A stretch of 64,000 nt of DNA from Alishewanella jeotgali KCTC 22429 (GTDB lineage: Bacteria; Pseudomonadota; Gammaproteobacteria; Enterobacterales; Alteromonadaceae), in the NCBI RefSeq assembly GCF_000245735.1, contig NZ_AHTH01000012.1:1-64000 (forward strand), given 5' to 3'. How positions within the stretch are numbered: the stretch's first letter is position 1; every line of letters starts with the position of its first letter. The notes beneath the pieces were generated by a model. That model was not told where the DNA came from. It ran no database searches and was given only the letters and a program-made list of their open reading frames with translations. The translations under genes and the position numbers were made by a program. Below, piece by piece: positions 20,379 to 29,001 of this stretch.

Positions 20379-21155
20379 GTGCGACTGCTGCGTCTGTTAT
20401 GTCTGAGCCTGTGCTGTCTGAGTTTACCGCTACTGGCCAGCCCCCGGATTGCGATCATTATCGATGATATTGGTTATCAACGCGCCGATCTGAAGATGGT
20501 GGAGCTGCCGCATGCGCTAACCTATGCCGTTCTGCCGCATACTCCCTATGGCCGGCAAGCCGCCAGACAAGCCGCTCAGGCGAAAAAAGATGTGATGCTG
20601 CATATGCCGATGGAAGCCAGCCAGCAAAATGCGCTGGGGCCAGGCGCGCTGACCCGCAATATGAGCCGCCAGCAAATTCATCATACCCTGCAGCAGGCGC
20701 TGGCAGATATCCCATACGCCATTGGCATTAACAACCATATGGGAAGTCTGTTTACCGCGCTGGAGCAGCCAATGGACTGGACCATGGAGTACCTGCAGCA
20801 GCGCCGGTTGTTCTTTGTCGACAGCCTGACCACCCCACAAAGTACCGCCAAAAAGTACGCCAGCCAGCATGGCGTGACGCTGCTGTCGCGGCATGTATTT
20901 TTAGACAATGAGTTAAGCGAAGCGGCGCTGGAGCGGCAGTTTAAACAATTACTGCAAATTGCCCGCCGCCATCAGGTCGCGATTGCGATTGGTCATCCGT
21001 ACCCGGAAACCTATCGCTTTCTCAAACGCCGCTTGCCGCAGTTGCAGGCAGAAGGCATTGAGCTGGTGGGGATCTCAGCATTACTGCCACAGGAACATCA
21101 GGTGATAGCGGCAGGTGTGACCGCACCGGCGATCGCGGCACCACAAGAAGAATAA
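20379..21155 (+). CDS. yibQ: Divergent polysaccharide deacetylase family protein YibQ
   Basis: A 258-residue periplasmic protein with a signal peptide (ending near LLASP) and a NodB-like fold of the divergent deacetylase family. The motif IAIIIDDIGYQRAD marks the start of the fold, and HMPMEA and GINNHMGS follow. The function is not established. It starts with GTG after an AAGGAAT ribosome site and completes the gpmM-envC-yibQ group. Confidence 0.88.
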   Translation: MRLLRLLCLSLCCLSLPLLASPRIAIIIDDIGYQRADLKMVELPHALTYAVLPHTPYGRQAARQAAQAKKDVMLHMPMEASQQNALGPGALTRNMSRQQIHHTLQQALADIPYAIGINNHMGSLFTALEQPMDWTMEYLQQRRLFFVDSLTTPQSTAKKYASQHGVTLLSRHVFLDNELSEAALERQFKQLLQIARRHQVAIAIGHPYPETYRFLKRRLPQLQAEGIELVGISALLPQEHQVIAAGVTAPAIAAPQEE

Positions 21156-21160
21156 TCACC

Positions 21161-21329
21161 GCTTATTATACCCAATGGATTTCAAGATGCACGTAGGCGG
21201 CAAGTTCGTTCACTGGAGCGCCAGTCCGACCCCATGAGCTTAGCTTTACTAAGTGATTGGGCCGGGCTGGCGTTCCAGTGGACGGACGCAGCCAACACCC
21301 GTGCATCTTGAAAGACGAAGGGAATAAGC
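21161..21329. repeat. ERIC-like palindromic intergenic repeat
   Basis: About 169 bases form one long imperfect palindrome. The outer arms are GCTTATTATACCC and GGGAATAAGC. Inside them TTCAAGATGCAC faces GTGCATCTTGAA, and then CACTGGAGCGCCAG faces CTGGCGTTCCAGTG. The centre (ACCCCATGAGCTTA ... TACTAAGTGATTGGG) closely resembles the core of the enterobacterial repetitive intergenic consensus. No coding capacity is apparent. It sits between the convergent yibQ and rpoH. Confidence 0.75.
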
Positions 21330-21356
21330 AAAAACGGCGCTGCGGCGCCGTTTTTT
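21330..21356. terminator. Bidirectional terminator, yibQ / rpoH
   Basis: AAAACGGCGC / GCGCCGTTTT stem with a short TGCG loop. A-tract and T-tract on either side suit termination of both convergent genes. Confidence 0.88.
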
Positions 21357-21374
21357 GTCAGTCTGTTTTGACTA

Positions 21375-22226
21375 TTAGTGCTGCAATGCCTGCTGCAGCT
21401 TTTTCATCGCATTTTTCTCCAGCTGCCGCACCCGCTCAGCTGAGACCTGATAGCGATCGGCCAGCTCCTGCAGGGTCAGCTTCTGGTTATCCAGCCAACG
21501 GGCGCGTACGATATCCTGGCTGCGATCATCCAGGGTGCGAATCGCTGCCTGTAGCCGATCCACTGCTGCGGTATCCCACTGATCATCGGCAACCTGCGCC
21601 GCCAGATCAGAACTTTTATCTTCCAGATAGTATACCGGCGCCGTATAGGCCTGCTCGTCGTCCTCATCCGGCGCATCGAATGGCATATCATAGTTGCTCA
21701 TCCGCGCTTCCATTTCACGCACTTCGTGCTCGGCCACACCCAGTGATTCAGCGACCTGCTGTACTTCCTGCTGATTAAACCAGCCCAGATGCTTTTTGGC
21801 CTTACGCAGATTAAAGAACAGTTTACGCTGTGCCTTGGTAGTGGCAATTTTAACGATGCGCCAGTTTTTTAGCACATATTCATGAATTTCGGCTTTAATC
21901 CAGTGCACGGCGAAAGACACCAGGCGCACGCCTACCGCCGGATCAAAGCGCTTTACCGCTTTCATCAGGCCAATATTACCTTCCTGAATTAAATCGCTGA
22001 TTGGCAGGCCATAACCGGCATAGCTGCGGGCGATATGCACCACAAAACGCAGATGCGACATAATCAACTGGCGCGCCGCTTCTAAATCACCGTCTTGCTG
22101 CAGGCGTTCGGCCAGACCGCGCTCTTCTTCAGCGCTCAGCATCGGGATAGTACTGACGGCATGGGTGTAAGCCTCCAGACTACCGCTGGCTGCTACCGTA
22201 AGGGGCATGTAAGCTGATTTCGTCAT
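21375..22226 (-). CDS. rpoH: Heat-shock sigma factor RpoH (sigma-32)
   Basis: A 283-residue sigma-70-family factor (E. coli 284) directing RNA polymerase to chaperone and protease genes. Region 2 shows [20 protein letters not shown] and [18 protein letters not shown]. The RpoH box [10 protein letters not shown] follows. Region 4 has [22 protein letters not shown] placed the start at the ATG at 22226, which gives the family N-terminus MTKSAYMPL; the frame is open further upstream into the CIRCE palindrome. It lies downstream of ftsX on the same strand but has its own leader. Confidence 0.97.
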   Translation of the reverse strand: MTKSAYMPLTVAASGSLEAYTHAVSTIPMLSAEEERGLAERLQQDGDLEAARQLIMSHLRFVVHIARSYAGYGLPISDLIQEGNIGLMKAVKRFDPAVGVRLVSFAVHWIKAEIHEYVLKNWRIVKIATTKAQRKLFFNLRKAKKHLGWFNQQEVQQVAESLGVAEHEVREMEARMSNYDMPFDAPDEDDEQAYTAPVYYLEDKSSDLAAQVADDQWDTAAVDRLQAAIRTLDDRSQDIVRARWLDNQKLTLQELADRYQVSAERVRQLEKNAMKKLQQALQH

Positions 22227-22264
22227 GGTATTGCTTATCCTGTGTTGAACTAAGTGAGCTGATA

Positions 22265-22291
22265 TTAGCACTCTTTGACTGAGAGTGCTAA
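22265..22291 (-). promoter_or_regulatory. Perfect CIRCE operator upstream of rpoH
   Basis: TTAGCACTC-N9-GAGTGCTAA is an exact match to the CIRCE inverted repeat bound by the heat-shock repressor HrcA. It ends 38 bases before the rpoH ATG, where it would lie in the early transcribed region or promoter. Confidence 0.9.
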
Positions 22292-22373
22292 TACTAGTTG
22301 CAACTCTTTATAGATCTGGTTTTTATAAGATAAGCAATTTTTATAACCAGCTGTCAGCTTAGCGGCAACTGGC

Positions 22374-23348
22374 TCAGGACGGCTCAATGGCCCGTAAATG
22401 ACGGCGTACCGACAGATAGGATCCCATTACTCCGAGTAGGATCGCCAGTAACAGCAAGCCGCCGAACTCATGCAGACTCATTGCCTGTAACTGAAAATCG
22501 CTCTGGTACAGGCTGCTGATACTGGCAATGGCGCCGCGCAACCACCAGAGTAAGGCTTCGGTAACCAGAAAGGCCAATAGCCCACCAAAGACGCCGAACC
22601 AAAGCCCGGTGTAAAGAAAAGGTCGCTGAATAAAAGCATCGGTCGCGCCGACCAGCTTCATCACTTCAATTTCATCGCGTTTATTAATAATTGATAAGCG
22701 GATGGTATTGCTGACAATCAGTAACACGGCACTGAGTAACAGCAGACCAATGGCCACCACCGCTTGCTGTAACAGCAGCACCAGCGCATCCAGCCGTTGC
22801 AGCCATTCCAGATCCAGCTTGGCAAACTCGACTATCCGCTCTTTTTCCAGCTGCTGTTGTAACTGACGGGCGGCTGCGGGCTCAGTATGCACCGGTAGCA
22901 CCACCAGCACATCCGGCAGCGGGTTGTCGGTCAGATAATTTAGCGCAGCGCCAAAGCCGGACGCCTCGCGAAATTCTGCCATCGCCGCCTCTTTACTGAT
23001 ATGCCGTACGCCGGCGATCTGGCTATCTGCTTCGAGAATGGTTTTCAGGCTCTGCACTTGCTGTGGTGTCGCAGTATCACGGATAAATAAATTGATTTCT
23101 GCAGCCTTGGCAAAGCCACCACTGATCTGCTGCACATTCTTGACCAGCAGGTGCAGCGTCGTTGGCAGCGTCAGACTCAATCCCAGTACCGCTATCGTCA
23201 TCAGTGAGGAACCCGGGGTACGCCAAAGCTCCCCCAAACTAAATACCGCCTGACGGATATGGTGCACAAAAAACATCACAAAACGCTGTATGGGATTGAC
23301 CCGGCTAGCTTTAGCGCCACTGGCCCGACTACTGAACAAAATACTCAT
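22374..23348 (-). CDS. ftsX: Cell-division ABC permease FtsX
   Basis: A 324-residue inner-membrane partner of FtsE. It has four membrane segments (about residues 45-65, 195-220, 245-270 and 295-315) and a large periplasmic loop between the first two, the part that binds EnvC in E. coli. The N-terminal cytosolic part reads NPIQRFVMFFVHHIRQA. It overlaps ftsE by four bases. Confidence 0.95.
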   Translation of the reverse strand: MSILFSSRASGAKASRVNPIQRFVMFFVHHIRQAVFSLGELWRTPGSSLMTIAVLGLSLTLPTTLHLLVKNVQQISGGFAKAAEINLFIRDTATPQQVQSLKTILEADSQIAGVRHISKEAAMAEFREASGFGAALNYLTDNPLPDVLVVLPVHTEPAAARQLQQQLEKERIVEFAKLDLEWLQRLDALVLLLQQAVVAIGLLLLSAVLLIVSNTIRLSIINKRDEIEVMKLVGATDAFIQRPFLYTGLWFGVFGGLLAFLVTEALLWWLRGAIASISSLYQSDFQLQAMSLHEFGGLLLLAILLGVMGSYLSVRRHLRAIEPS

Positions 23349-24028
23349 AACACCCCCGGAGCAGGCATCAGGCCGTCATTAATCATCCGGCCCTGCTTTA
23401 ACGTCAGGGTGCGGTAACGCATCCGGGCGATCAGTCCCAAATCATGGGTTGCCACCAGCACCGAGACGCCAACCTGATTAAAGGCTTCAAACACCCGCAT
23501 AATGTCACGTGATAGTTCCGGATCCAGGTTACCGGTTGGCTCGTCAGCCAGTAGTAACGGCGGCTTATTAACCACGGCGCGGGCAATACCAACCCGCTGC
23601 TGCTCACCGCCTGATAAGGTCTGTGGTAAACAACGCTGCTTATCCAGTAAACCGACCTTATCCAGCGCGGCGTGCACCCGTTTTACCATTTCCTTACCGG
23701 TAAAACCTTCAATCACCAGCGGCAAAGCCACATTATCAAATACGGTATGGTTCATTAGCAGCCGGTGATTCTGGTAAATAATGCCGACATCGCGCCGGAC
23801 ATAAGGAATTTGACTGCGTTTTAAGCGGCTAAGATCGATATTGTTAATCATCACCCGGCCAGTGCTGGGGCGTTCAATCATGCTGATCAGTTTCAGGATA
23901 GTACTTTTACCTGCGCCGGAGTGGCCGGTCAGAAACACCATTTCGCCTTTCGCGATGCGAAAGTTAATCCGCTCCAGTGCTACAAAGCCACCCGGATAGC
24001 TTTTACTTACCTGATCAAACTGCAGCAT
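23345..24028 (-). CDS. ftsE: Cell-division ATP-binding protein FtsE
   Basis: A 227-residue ABC ATPase. Walker A is GHSGAGKST, the Q-loop is YQNHRLL, the signature is LSGGEQQR and Walker B is LLLADEPTGNLD. With FtsX it transmits ATP hydrolysis across the membrane to EnvC and so to the amidases. It sits between ftsY and ftsX, as in most gammaproteobacteria. Confidence 0.97.
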   Translation of the reverse strand: MLQFDQVSKSYPGGFVALERINFRIAKGEMVFLTGHSGAGKSTILKLISMIERPSTGRVMINNIDLSRLKRSQIPYVRRDVGIIYQNHRLLMNHTVFDNVALPLVIEGFTGKEMVKRVHAALDKVGLLDKQRCLPQTLSGGEQQRVGIARAVVNKPPLLLADEPTGNLDPELSRDIMRVFEAFNQVGVSVLVATHDLGLIARMRYRTLTLKQGRMINDGLMPAPGVL

Positions 24029-24033
24029 AGCGG

Positions 24034-25281
24034 TTATTCCTTGTTAAACAGTGCCCGGATAAAGTCCTGGGCCTGGAACTGCCGCAGGTCATCGATGGCT
24101 TCCCCCACCCCGATAAAACGGATCGGCACCTTAAACTGATCGGCAATCGCAAAGATCACCCCGCCTTTGGCAGTACCATCCAGCTTGGTCAAACTAATAC
24201 CGGTCAGGGGGACCGCTTCGTTAAAAAGTTTGGCCTGACTCAGCGCATTCTGGCCGGTACCGGCATCCAGCGTCAGCATCACTTCGTGCGGTGCCGCCGG
24301 CTCAATCTTTTGCAATACCCGGACAATCTTCTTCAGCTCTTCCATCAAATGCGCTTTATTTTGTAAGCGGCCGGCGGTATCAGCGATCAGCACATCGACT
24401 TTACGGGCTTTGGCCGCCTGATAGGCATCAAAAATCACTGAGGCGCTATCTGCGCCGGTATGCTGGGCAATCACCGGGATCTGATTACGTTCGCCCCACA
24501 CCTGCAGCTGCTCCACCGCGGCGGCCCGGAAGGTATCGCCAGCCGCCAGCATCACGGTTTTGCCCTGCTGCTTAAACTGCTGTGCCATCTTACCGATAGT
24601 CGTGGTTTTACCAACACCGTTTACCCCGACCATCAGGATCACAAAGGGGCCGTCACTGGCTTCAGGTTGCAGCGGCTGTTCCACGTGCTGCAACAACTCG
24701 GCCATATCCTGCTGCAGTTTTTCATACAGCAGACCGGCGTCTTTCAGTGCCTTGCGATCAGCATGGCTGGTTAACTGTTTAATCAGCTTCTGGGTCGTAT
24801 CCATACCGACGTCAGCCAGCAGTAACTGCGTTTCCAGCTCTTCGTACAGCTCGTCATCAATTTTCTTGCCAACGAACAGTGAGGCTAAACCAGCCCCCAG
24901 ATTCAGACTGGTTTTCGCCAGTCCCTGCTTTAAGCGGGCAAACAGACCTGGCTTTTTCGGGTTATCCAAGATCGGGTTAACCTTGGGTGCTGCGGCCTCT
25001 GTCGGTGCTGCTGGCGCTGGTGCAGCGGTAACCAGCGCCGGACTGCTGTCTGCCTGCTGTGCGGCGGCCGGATTCTCCTGGACCGGCACGTCGGCCGCAG
25101 GCGCATCCGTTACTGGCGCTGCCGTTACCGCAGCATCTGCAACCGGCGTAGCAGCGGCTGGGGTTTCCGTTGTTGCTGTCGCGTTAGCGGCTGTAGACTC
25201 GGGCTGAGTTGCCGTGTCGGGTGCGTCTGATGGCTTCTTACCAAAACCAAGCCAGGAAAAGAGTTTATTCTGTTTTGTCAT
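24034..25281 (-). CDS. ftsY: Signal-recognition-particle receptor FtsY
   Basis: A 415-residue GTPase that docks SRP-ribosome complexes at the membrane. Residues of about 10-110 form a long low-complexity A/T/P-rich region, while relatives often have an acidic one. The NG domain follows, with GVNGVGKTTTIGKMA (G1), DTAGRLQNKAHL (G3) and TKLDGTAKGGV (G4). It is first in ftsY-ftsE-ftsX and divergent from rsmD. Confidence 0.96.
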   Translation of the reverse strand: MTKQNKLFSWLGFGKKPSDAPDTATQPESTAANATATTETPAAATPVADAAVTAAPVTDAPAADVPVQENPAAAQQADSSPALVTAAPAPAAPTEAAAPKVNPILDNPKKPGLFARLKQGLAKTSLNLGAGLASLFVGKKIDDELYEELETQLLLADVGMDTTQKLIKQLTSHADRKALKDAGLLYEKLQQDMAELLQHVEQPLQPEASDGPFVILMVGVNGVGKTTTIGKMAQQFKQQGKTVMLAAGDTFRAAAVEQLQVWGERNQIPVIAQHTGADSASVIFDAYQAAKARKVDVLIADTAGRLQNKAHLMEELKKIVRVLQKIEPAAPHEVMLTLDAGTGQNALSQAKLFNEAVPLTGISLTKLDGTAKGGVIFAIADQFKVPIRFIGVGEAIDDLRQFQAQDFIRALFNKE

Positions 25282-25361
25282 ATGCAGTTAGGTCAGAGCT
25301 GAAAACTAGGATAAAATTGGCCTTATACTAACACCTTTATCTGTCAGGCAAAAACGAATCA

Positions 25362-25961
25362 ATGAAACAATCGAGCAGTCGTGGTAGCGCAGGCGGCCCC
25401 AGCGGTTTCGTCAGAATCATCAGTGGTAAATGGCGGGGTAAAAAGCTGCCGGTAACCGATGCCGCGGGCCTCAGACCCACGACCGATCGCGTTAAGGAAA
25501 CCCTGTTTAACTGGCTGATGCAGGATACGGCACAAAGTACGGTGCTGGATTGTTTTGCCGGTAGCGGTAGCCTGGGTTTAGAGGCACTGTCACGCTACGC
25601 TGCTTATCTGACACTGGTAGAAAAAGCGCCGGCATTGGCGCGGCAGCTGCAGCAACATCTGAAAGCGTTAGCAGCGAGCAATGCTGAGGTCGTCAATGCC
25701 GATTGTCTGCAATGGCTGCAGCGCCCGGCACAGCGGCAATATAATCTGGTGTTGATCGACCCGCCATTCCGGCAGGGCTTGGCACTGCCTTGCTGTCTGG
25801 CGTTAGAGCAACAGGGCTGGCTGACAGACAGCGCCCTGATCTATCTGGAAACCGAGAAAGAACTGGCATTAGGAACCATACCCGCCAACTGGCAGCTGCT
25901 AAAGGAAAAGGTTGCCGGCCAGCTGGCCTATCGCCTCTTTCTGCGCCAGAGTAGCCGCTAA
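25362..25961 (+). CDS. rsmD: 16S rRNA (guanine(966)-N2)-methyltransferase RsmD
   Basis: A 199-residue SAM-dependent methyltransferase acting on 16S rRNA during 30S assembly. RIISGKWRGKKL and RPTTDRVKETLFNWL are family motifs, DCFAGSGSLGLEALSR binds SAM and LIDPPF is the catalytic motif. It is divergent from ftsY, the usual arrangement. Confidence 0.95.
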   Translation: MKQSSSRGSAGGPSGFVRIISGKWRGKKLPVTDAAGLRPTTDRVKETLFNWLMQDTAQSTVLDCFAGSGSLGLEALSRYAAYLTLVEKAPALARQLQQHLKALAASNAEVVNADCLQWLQRPAQRQYNLVLIDPPFRQGLALPCCLALEQQGWLTDSALIYLETEKELALGTIPANWQLLKEKVAGQLAYRLFLRQSSR

Positions 25962-25967
25962 ATAGGG

Positions 25968-26585
25968 TTACTCAGTCTCCGGGCTAAGCTCCATACCGAG
26001 GTTAGTTAGCCCCTGCTCTTTGACCCAGGCTTTTAACTGCTGCATTTGTTCGCGGCCGATCCGCGTCATAGGTTTGACCAGTTCGATTAGCTCCGCCAGA
26101 CACTCCATCTCGTATTGCATCAAGGGGTGATCCCGCACCAGCTTTTTCAGCTCAGCTTCGGTGGTAATATCCGCGTCTTCCGCTTCATATTCAATCAGCC
26201 GGGCCACGGTGGCCTGCGAAATCTTCGCCACATTAATAAATTCGGCGGCATCCTGTTCGCGGATGCCATTGAGCATCATATCCAGCGCCGTGGCGCAATC
26301 AACCGCCGGATAGACCCCGAACATATCGTAATGATTGACCTCAGGCGTCGCCAGCTCCAGTTCTTCCGCCAGGCGCTCGAAATTGATTTTCGCTTTCGGT
26401 ACCGTCAGCCACTCCCAGCACAGATCAAGAATTTTGCGCACCAACACCGGATCGCCGAACTGACTGACTTCGCTAAACAGTTGATAATTCGGTAACATCC
26501 GCTCCAGCAAACTGGCAGCAATTGCCGCCTGCTGCGCCAGATTAAGTTCGCGCATCTGCTGAAAGTTATTGGCTTTTTGTTTCAT
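25968..26585 (-). CDS. DUF416 (YjaG) family protein
   Basis: A 205-residue cytosolic, mostly helical protein. The segment NYQLFSEVSQFGDPVLVRKILDLCWE and the HYDMFGVYPAVDCATALDMML stretch mark the family. No function is known for it and I see no catalytic motif. The ATG at 26585 has AGGA upstream and gives the family N-terminus; ten extra in-frame residues upstream are not supported. Confidence 0.85.
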   Translation of the reverse strand: MKQKANNFQQMRELNLAQQAAIAASLLERMLPNYQLFSEVSQFGDPVLVRKILDLCWEWLTVPKAKINFERLAEELELATPEVNHYDMFGVYPAVDCATALDMMLNGIREQDAAEFINVAKISQATVARLIEYEAEDADITTEAELKKLVRDHPLMQYEMECLAELIELVKPMTRIGREQMQQLKAWVKEQGLTNLGMELSPETE

Positions 26586-26613
26586 AGCATTCCTAAAAAA
26601 GAGTATTCCTGTC

Positions 26614-26641
26614 AAAAAAATAGCAGGCTAGCCGGCCTGCT
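26614..26641 (-). terminator. Terminator of the coiled-coil gene
   Basis: On the minus strand AGCAGGC / GCCTGCT form a stem that is followed by seven T, ten bases after the stop of the gene ending at 26652. Confidence 0.8.
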
Positions 26642-26651
26642 TTGGCGCCTA

Positions 26652-28112
26652 TTATGGCATAGTCGACAGCTGACGCTGTGCATATTCAAATTTCAGCTTA
26701 TATTCGGTCAGCCGGCTTTGCAGATCGGATAAGGTCGCCTGATGCTCTTCCTGGCCTTTGGCTAATTCCTGCCGCAGCACCCGAATGGTCTCCCGGGCCT
26801 GATCCGCTTCCAACTGCTGTTTCTCGACTGTGACCTCCAGCCGCAAGCGGGCCTGTTGCAGCAGTAAATCCTGCCGCTCCAGCTGTTCCCGTAATTGCTG
26901 CTCACTGGCGGCCAGTTGCTGTAATTGGGCAAGCTGCTCGCTTTGTTGCTGATTCAGCACCTGATTTTCTTCCTGCAATTGCAGATACATCTGCTGCTTA
27001 AACTGCAGTTTCTGCCCCAGCTCTGTCTGCTGCTCAGTCAATTGCTGTATCTGCTGGCGTTGTGACTCAAACTCAGCCTGTACCAGCTCCAGTTGCTGCT
27101 GTAATGACGCCCCCTGAGCCGCCAGCTCGTCAGCCTTTTGTTGTTCAGCGGCAACAGCTGCTGCCGCTTGTTGTTTGTGTTGCTGCAGCTGTTCGGTCAG
27201 TTCGGTCAGTTTCTGTTCGGCTTCTGCCTGGGCGGCTGCCGCTTGCTGTTCACGCTGTTGTAGCTGTTCGGTTAACTCCGCCAGTTTCTGCTCAGCGCCT
27301 GCCTGGGCGGCTACCGCTTGCTGCTCACGCTGCTGTAGCTGTTCGGTTAATTCCACCAGTTTCTGCTCAGCGTCTGCCTGGGTGGCGGTAACCTGCTGTT
27401 CGCGCTGCTGTAACTGCTCGCTAAGCGCCGCCAGTTTCTGTTCGGCTTCTACCCGGGCCTTGGCAGCCTGTTGTTCGTGTTGCTGCAGCTGCGCGGTGGT
27501 CTGTGCTAGTTGTTGTTGCAGCTCGGTTACTTTTTGCTGTTCAGCACTTAGCGTACTGGCAGTGCCGACACTGGCTGCAGCCAGCTGCTGCTCCAGCTCT
27601 GCCACCTTTTGCCGCTCCGCTGCATAAGCGGTATCGGCCACGGTCAGTGCCTCCTGCTGCACCTGCATTGCCTGTTGCAGCTCGGCTAACTGTTGCTGAA
27701 ACTGACCAGCCATTTGCTGTTCTGAGGCGTGTTGTTCTACCGCACTGGCTTGTTGTTGCTGCAACCCGGCTAACTGCGCTTCTAATTGCTGCAGTCTTTG
27801 CCGTAATTGCTGATTTTGCCGTTCCTGTTCCTGTAACAGCCGCGGATCGGCAGCAGGTGCCGGCACAGCCAACTCCAGCTGCTGCCGGCTTTGTTGCCAA
27901 TCTTTATACAGTTTCTGATAAGCCTGTTCGTGGGCGATAAGCCGCTGTTGCCATTGGGCATCCAGCGCAGTTTGCATTTGTTGCAGCCAGAGTTGCTGCT
28001 GTTGCTGTAACTGGGTGGCAAAGCTGGCCAGTGCATCAGACAGGGCGGCTGAGGCCTGTTGACTGACTGCTTCAGGTTCAGCTCTGGTTGGCGTTTTATC
28101 CTTTGTTTTCAT
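26652..28112 (-). CDS. Glutamine-rich long coiled-coil protein
   Basis: 486 residues, with almost the whole chain predicted as coiled coil from its Q/E/A/L pattern. There is no signal peptide, membrane segment or known domain that I recognise. A central block holds four near-identical 25-residue repeats beginning AEQKL. Such proteins often have structural or scaffold roles, but nothing here shows which. The start at ATG 28112 has GAGATAA before it. The gene is monocistronic, with a terminator behind. Confidence 0.75.
   Translation of the reverse strand: MKTKDKTPTRAEPEAVSQQASAALSDALASFATQLQQQQQLWLQQMQTALDAQWQQRLIAHEQAYQKLYKDWQQSRQQLELAVPAPAADPRLLQEQERQNQQLRQRLQQLEAQLAGLQQQQASAVEQHASEQQMAGQFQQQLAELQQAMQVQQEALTVADTAYAAERQKVAELEQQLAAASVGTASTLSAEQQKVTELQQQLAQTTAQLQQHEQQAAKARVEAEQKLAALSEQLQQREQQVTATQADAEQKLVELTEQLQQREQQAVAAQAGAEQKLAELTEQLQQREQQAAAAQAEAEQKLTELTEQLQQHKQQAAAAVAAEQQKADELAAQGASLQQQLELVQAEFESQRQQIQQLTEQQTELGQKLQFKQQMYLQLQEENQVLNQQQSEQLAQLQQLAASEQQLREQLERQDLLLQQARLRLEVTVEKQQLEADQARETIRVLRQELAKGQEEHQATLSDLQSRLTEYKLKFEYAQRQLSTMP
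27160..27450 (-). repeat. 75-bp tandem repeats inside the coiled-coil gene
   Basis: Four in-frame copies of a 75-base unit code a 25-residue repeat with the pattern AEQKLxELTEQLQQREQQ plus seven Ala-rich residues. The copies differ by a few substitutions. The 25-residue period equals two heptads plus one hendecad. Confidence 0.8.
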
Positions 28113-28366
28113 TATTATCTCGTAAAATCTGCCGTTACAGGCTGGCAATACACTATGCTAAGTGTAATAGCAGCGCGCATGCAATGCTAACTTCTTAGCA
28201 GCACAAAGTCAGTGACTCCTGTCTGGCCGGGTAATTTGCTGTGCCAGCCGGAACTTAGTTTGCTTGCCAGCGTCAAAATATGCAAGTCGCAGCCGGGTTG
28301 ATCGCAGAAATGGCTGGCGCAGTATAGTAAGATATCAAGGCTAAGTTGATTGAGATGGCGGTAGTT

Positions 28367-28945
28367 ATGAATAAGCAGCATTCTTCCTGGCTCTGGCGCG
28401 GCATTCTGCTCGCCTCAGCCTTGTGGTTAACAGCCTGTGCCTCAGGCCCTAAAGTGCGGACCGATCAGGCGCCGAACGTCGACCTGAGTAGTTATCAAAC
28501 CTTTGGCTTTATGTCCGAATTGGCAACTGATCGCGCCGGCTATACCAGCCTGGTGACCCAGCACCTGAAAGCCGCTATTACGGCGGAGATGACGGCGCGC
28601 GGTTACCGGCTAAGCGATGAGCCACAGCTGTTGATTAACTTTAACTCTAACGTGGCTCAGCGTTCAGAAGTGCGCAGTACCACTTCACCCAGTCTGCATC
28701 CGTACAGCTACTATTATTATCGCCGTGGTCTGTATGCGCCTTTCCCCTATTATCAAACCGATGTCGAAACGGTACATTACCGCGTTGGCACCGTAAATAT
28801 TGATTTAGTGGATGCCAGCCGTAAGCAGCTGGTGTGGGAAGGGATTGCCGAGGGTGTATTAAGCCAGCAGGATCTGCAGCAACCACGCGAGTCCACTGCG
28901 CGGGTCGTCAATCATATTTTTCAGCAGTTTCCAAGCCGCCGCTAA
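28367..28945 (+). CDS. DUF4136 domain-containing lipoprotein
   Basis: A 192-residue lipoprotein. The signal peptide ends in a lipobox LTAC near residue 24. The mature part matches DUF4136: SYQTFGFM, then MTARGYRLSDEPQLLINF, a Y-rich stretch and the closing RVVNHIFQQFP. The residue after the lipid Cys is Ala, so outer-membrane sorting is expected. I chose the third in-frame ATG (28367) for its position relative to the signal peptide. The function is unknown. Confidence 0.82.
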   Translation: MNKQHSSWLWRGILLASALWLTACASGPKVRTDQAPNVDLSSYQTFGFMSELATDRAGYTSLVTQHLKAAITAEMTARGYRLSDEPQLLINFNSNVAQRSEVRSTTSPSLHPYSYYYYRRGLYAPFPYYQTDVETVHYRVGTVNIDLVDASRKQLVWEGIAEGVLSQQDLQQPRESTARVVNHIFQQFPSRR

Positions 28946-28959
28946 ATGTATTCAACATT

Positions 28960-28982
28960 GTTGAGCCCACAGCGGGCTCAAC
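28960..28982. terminator. Hairpin between convergent DUF4136 and DUF3833 genes
   Basis: GTTGAGCCC / GGGCTCAAC form a nine-bp stem with a five-base loop. No strong T-run follows on either strand, so its role in termination is only suggested by its place. Confidence 0.5.
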
Positions 28983-29001
28983 AGTGCAACACCCGATCCT
29001 G

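Noticed and set aside
24560-25207. Long plus-strand frame inside ftsY
   Set aside because: It is antisense to the low-complexity A/T/P-rich part of ftsY, which keeps the frame open by composition.
27062-27940. Cys/Val-rich frames opposite the coiled-coil gene
   Set aside because: They arise from the CAG/CTG-like repeats of the Q-rich gene read in other frames.
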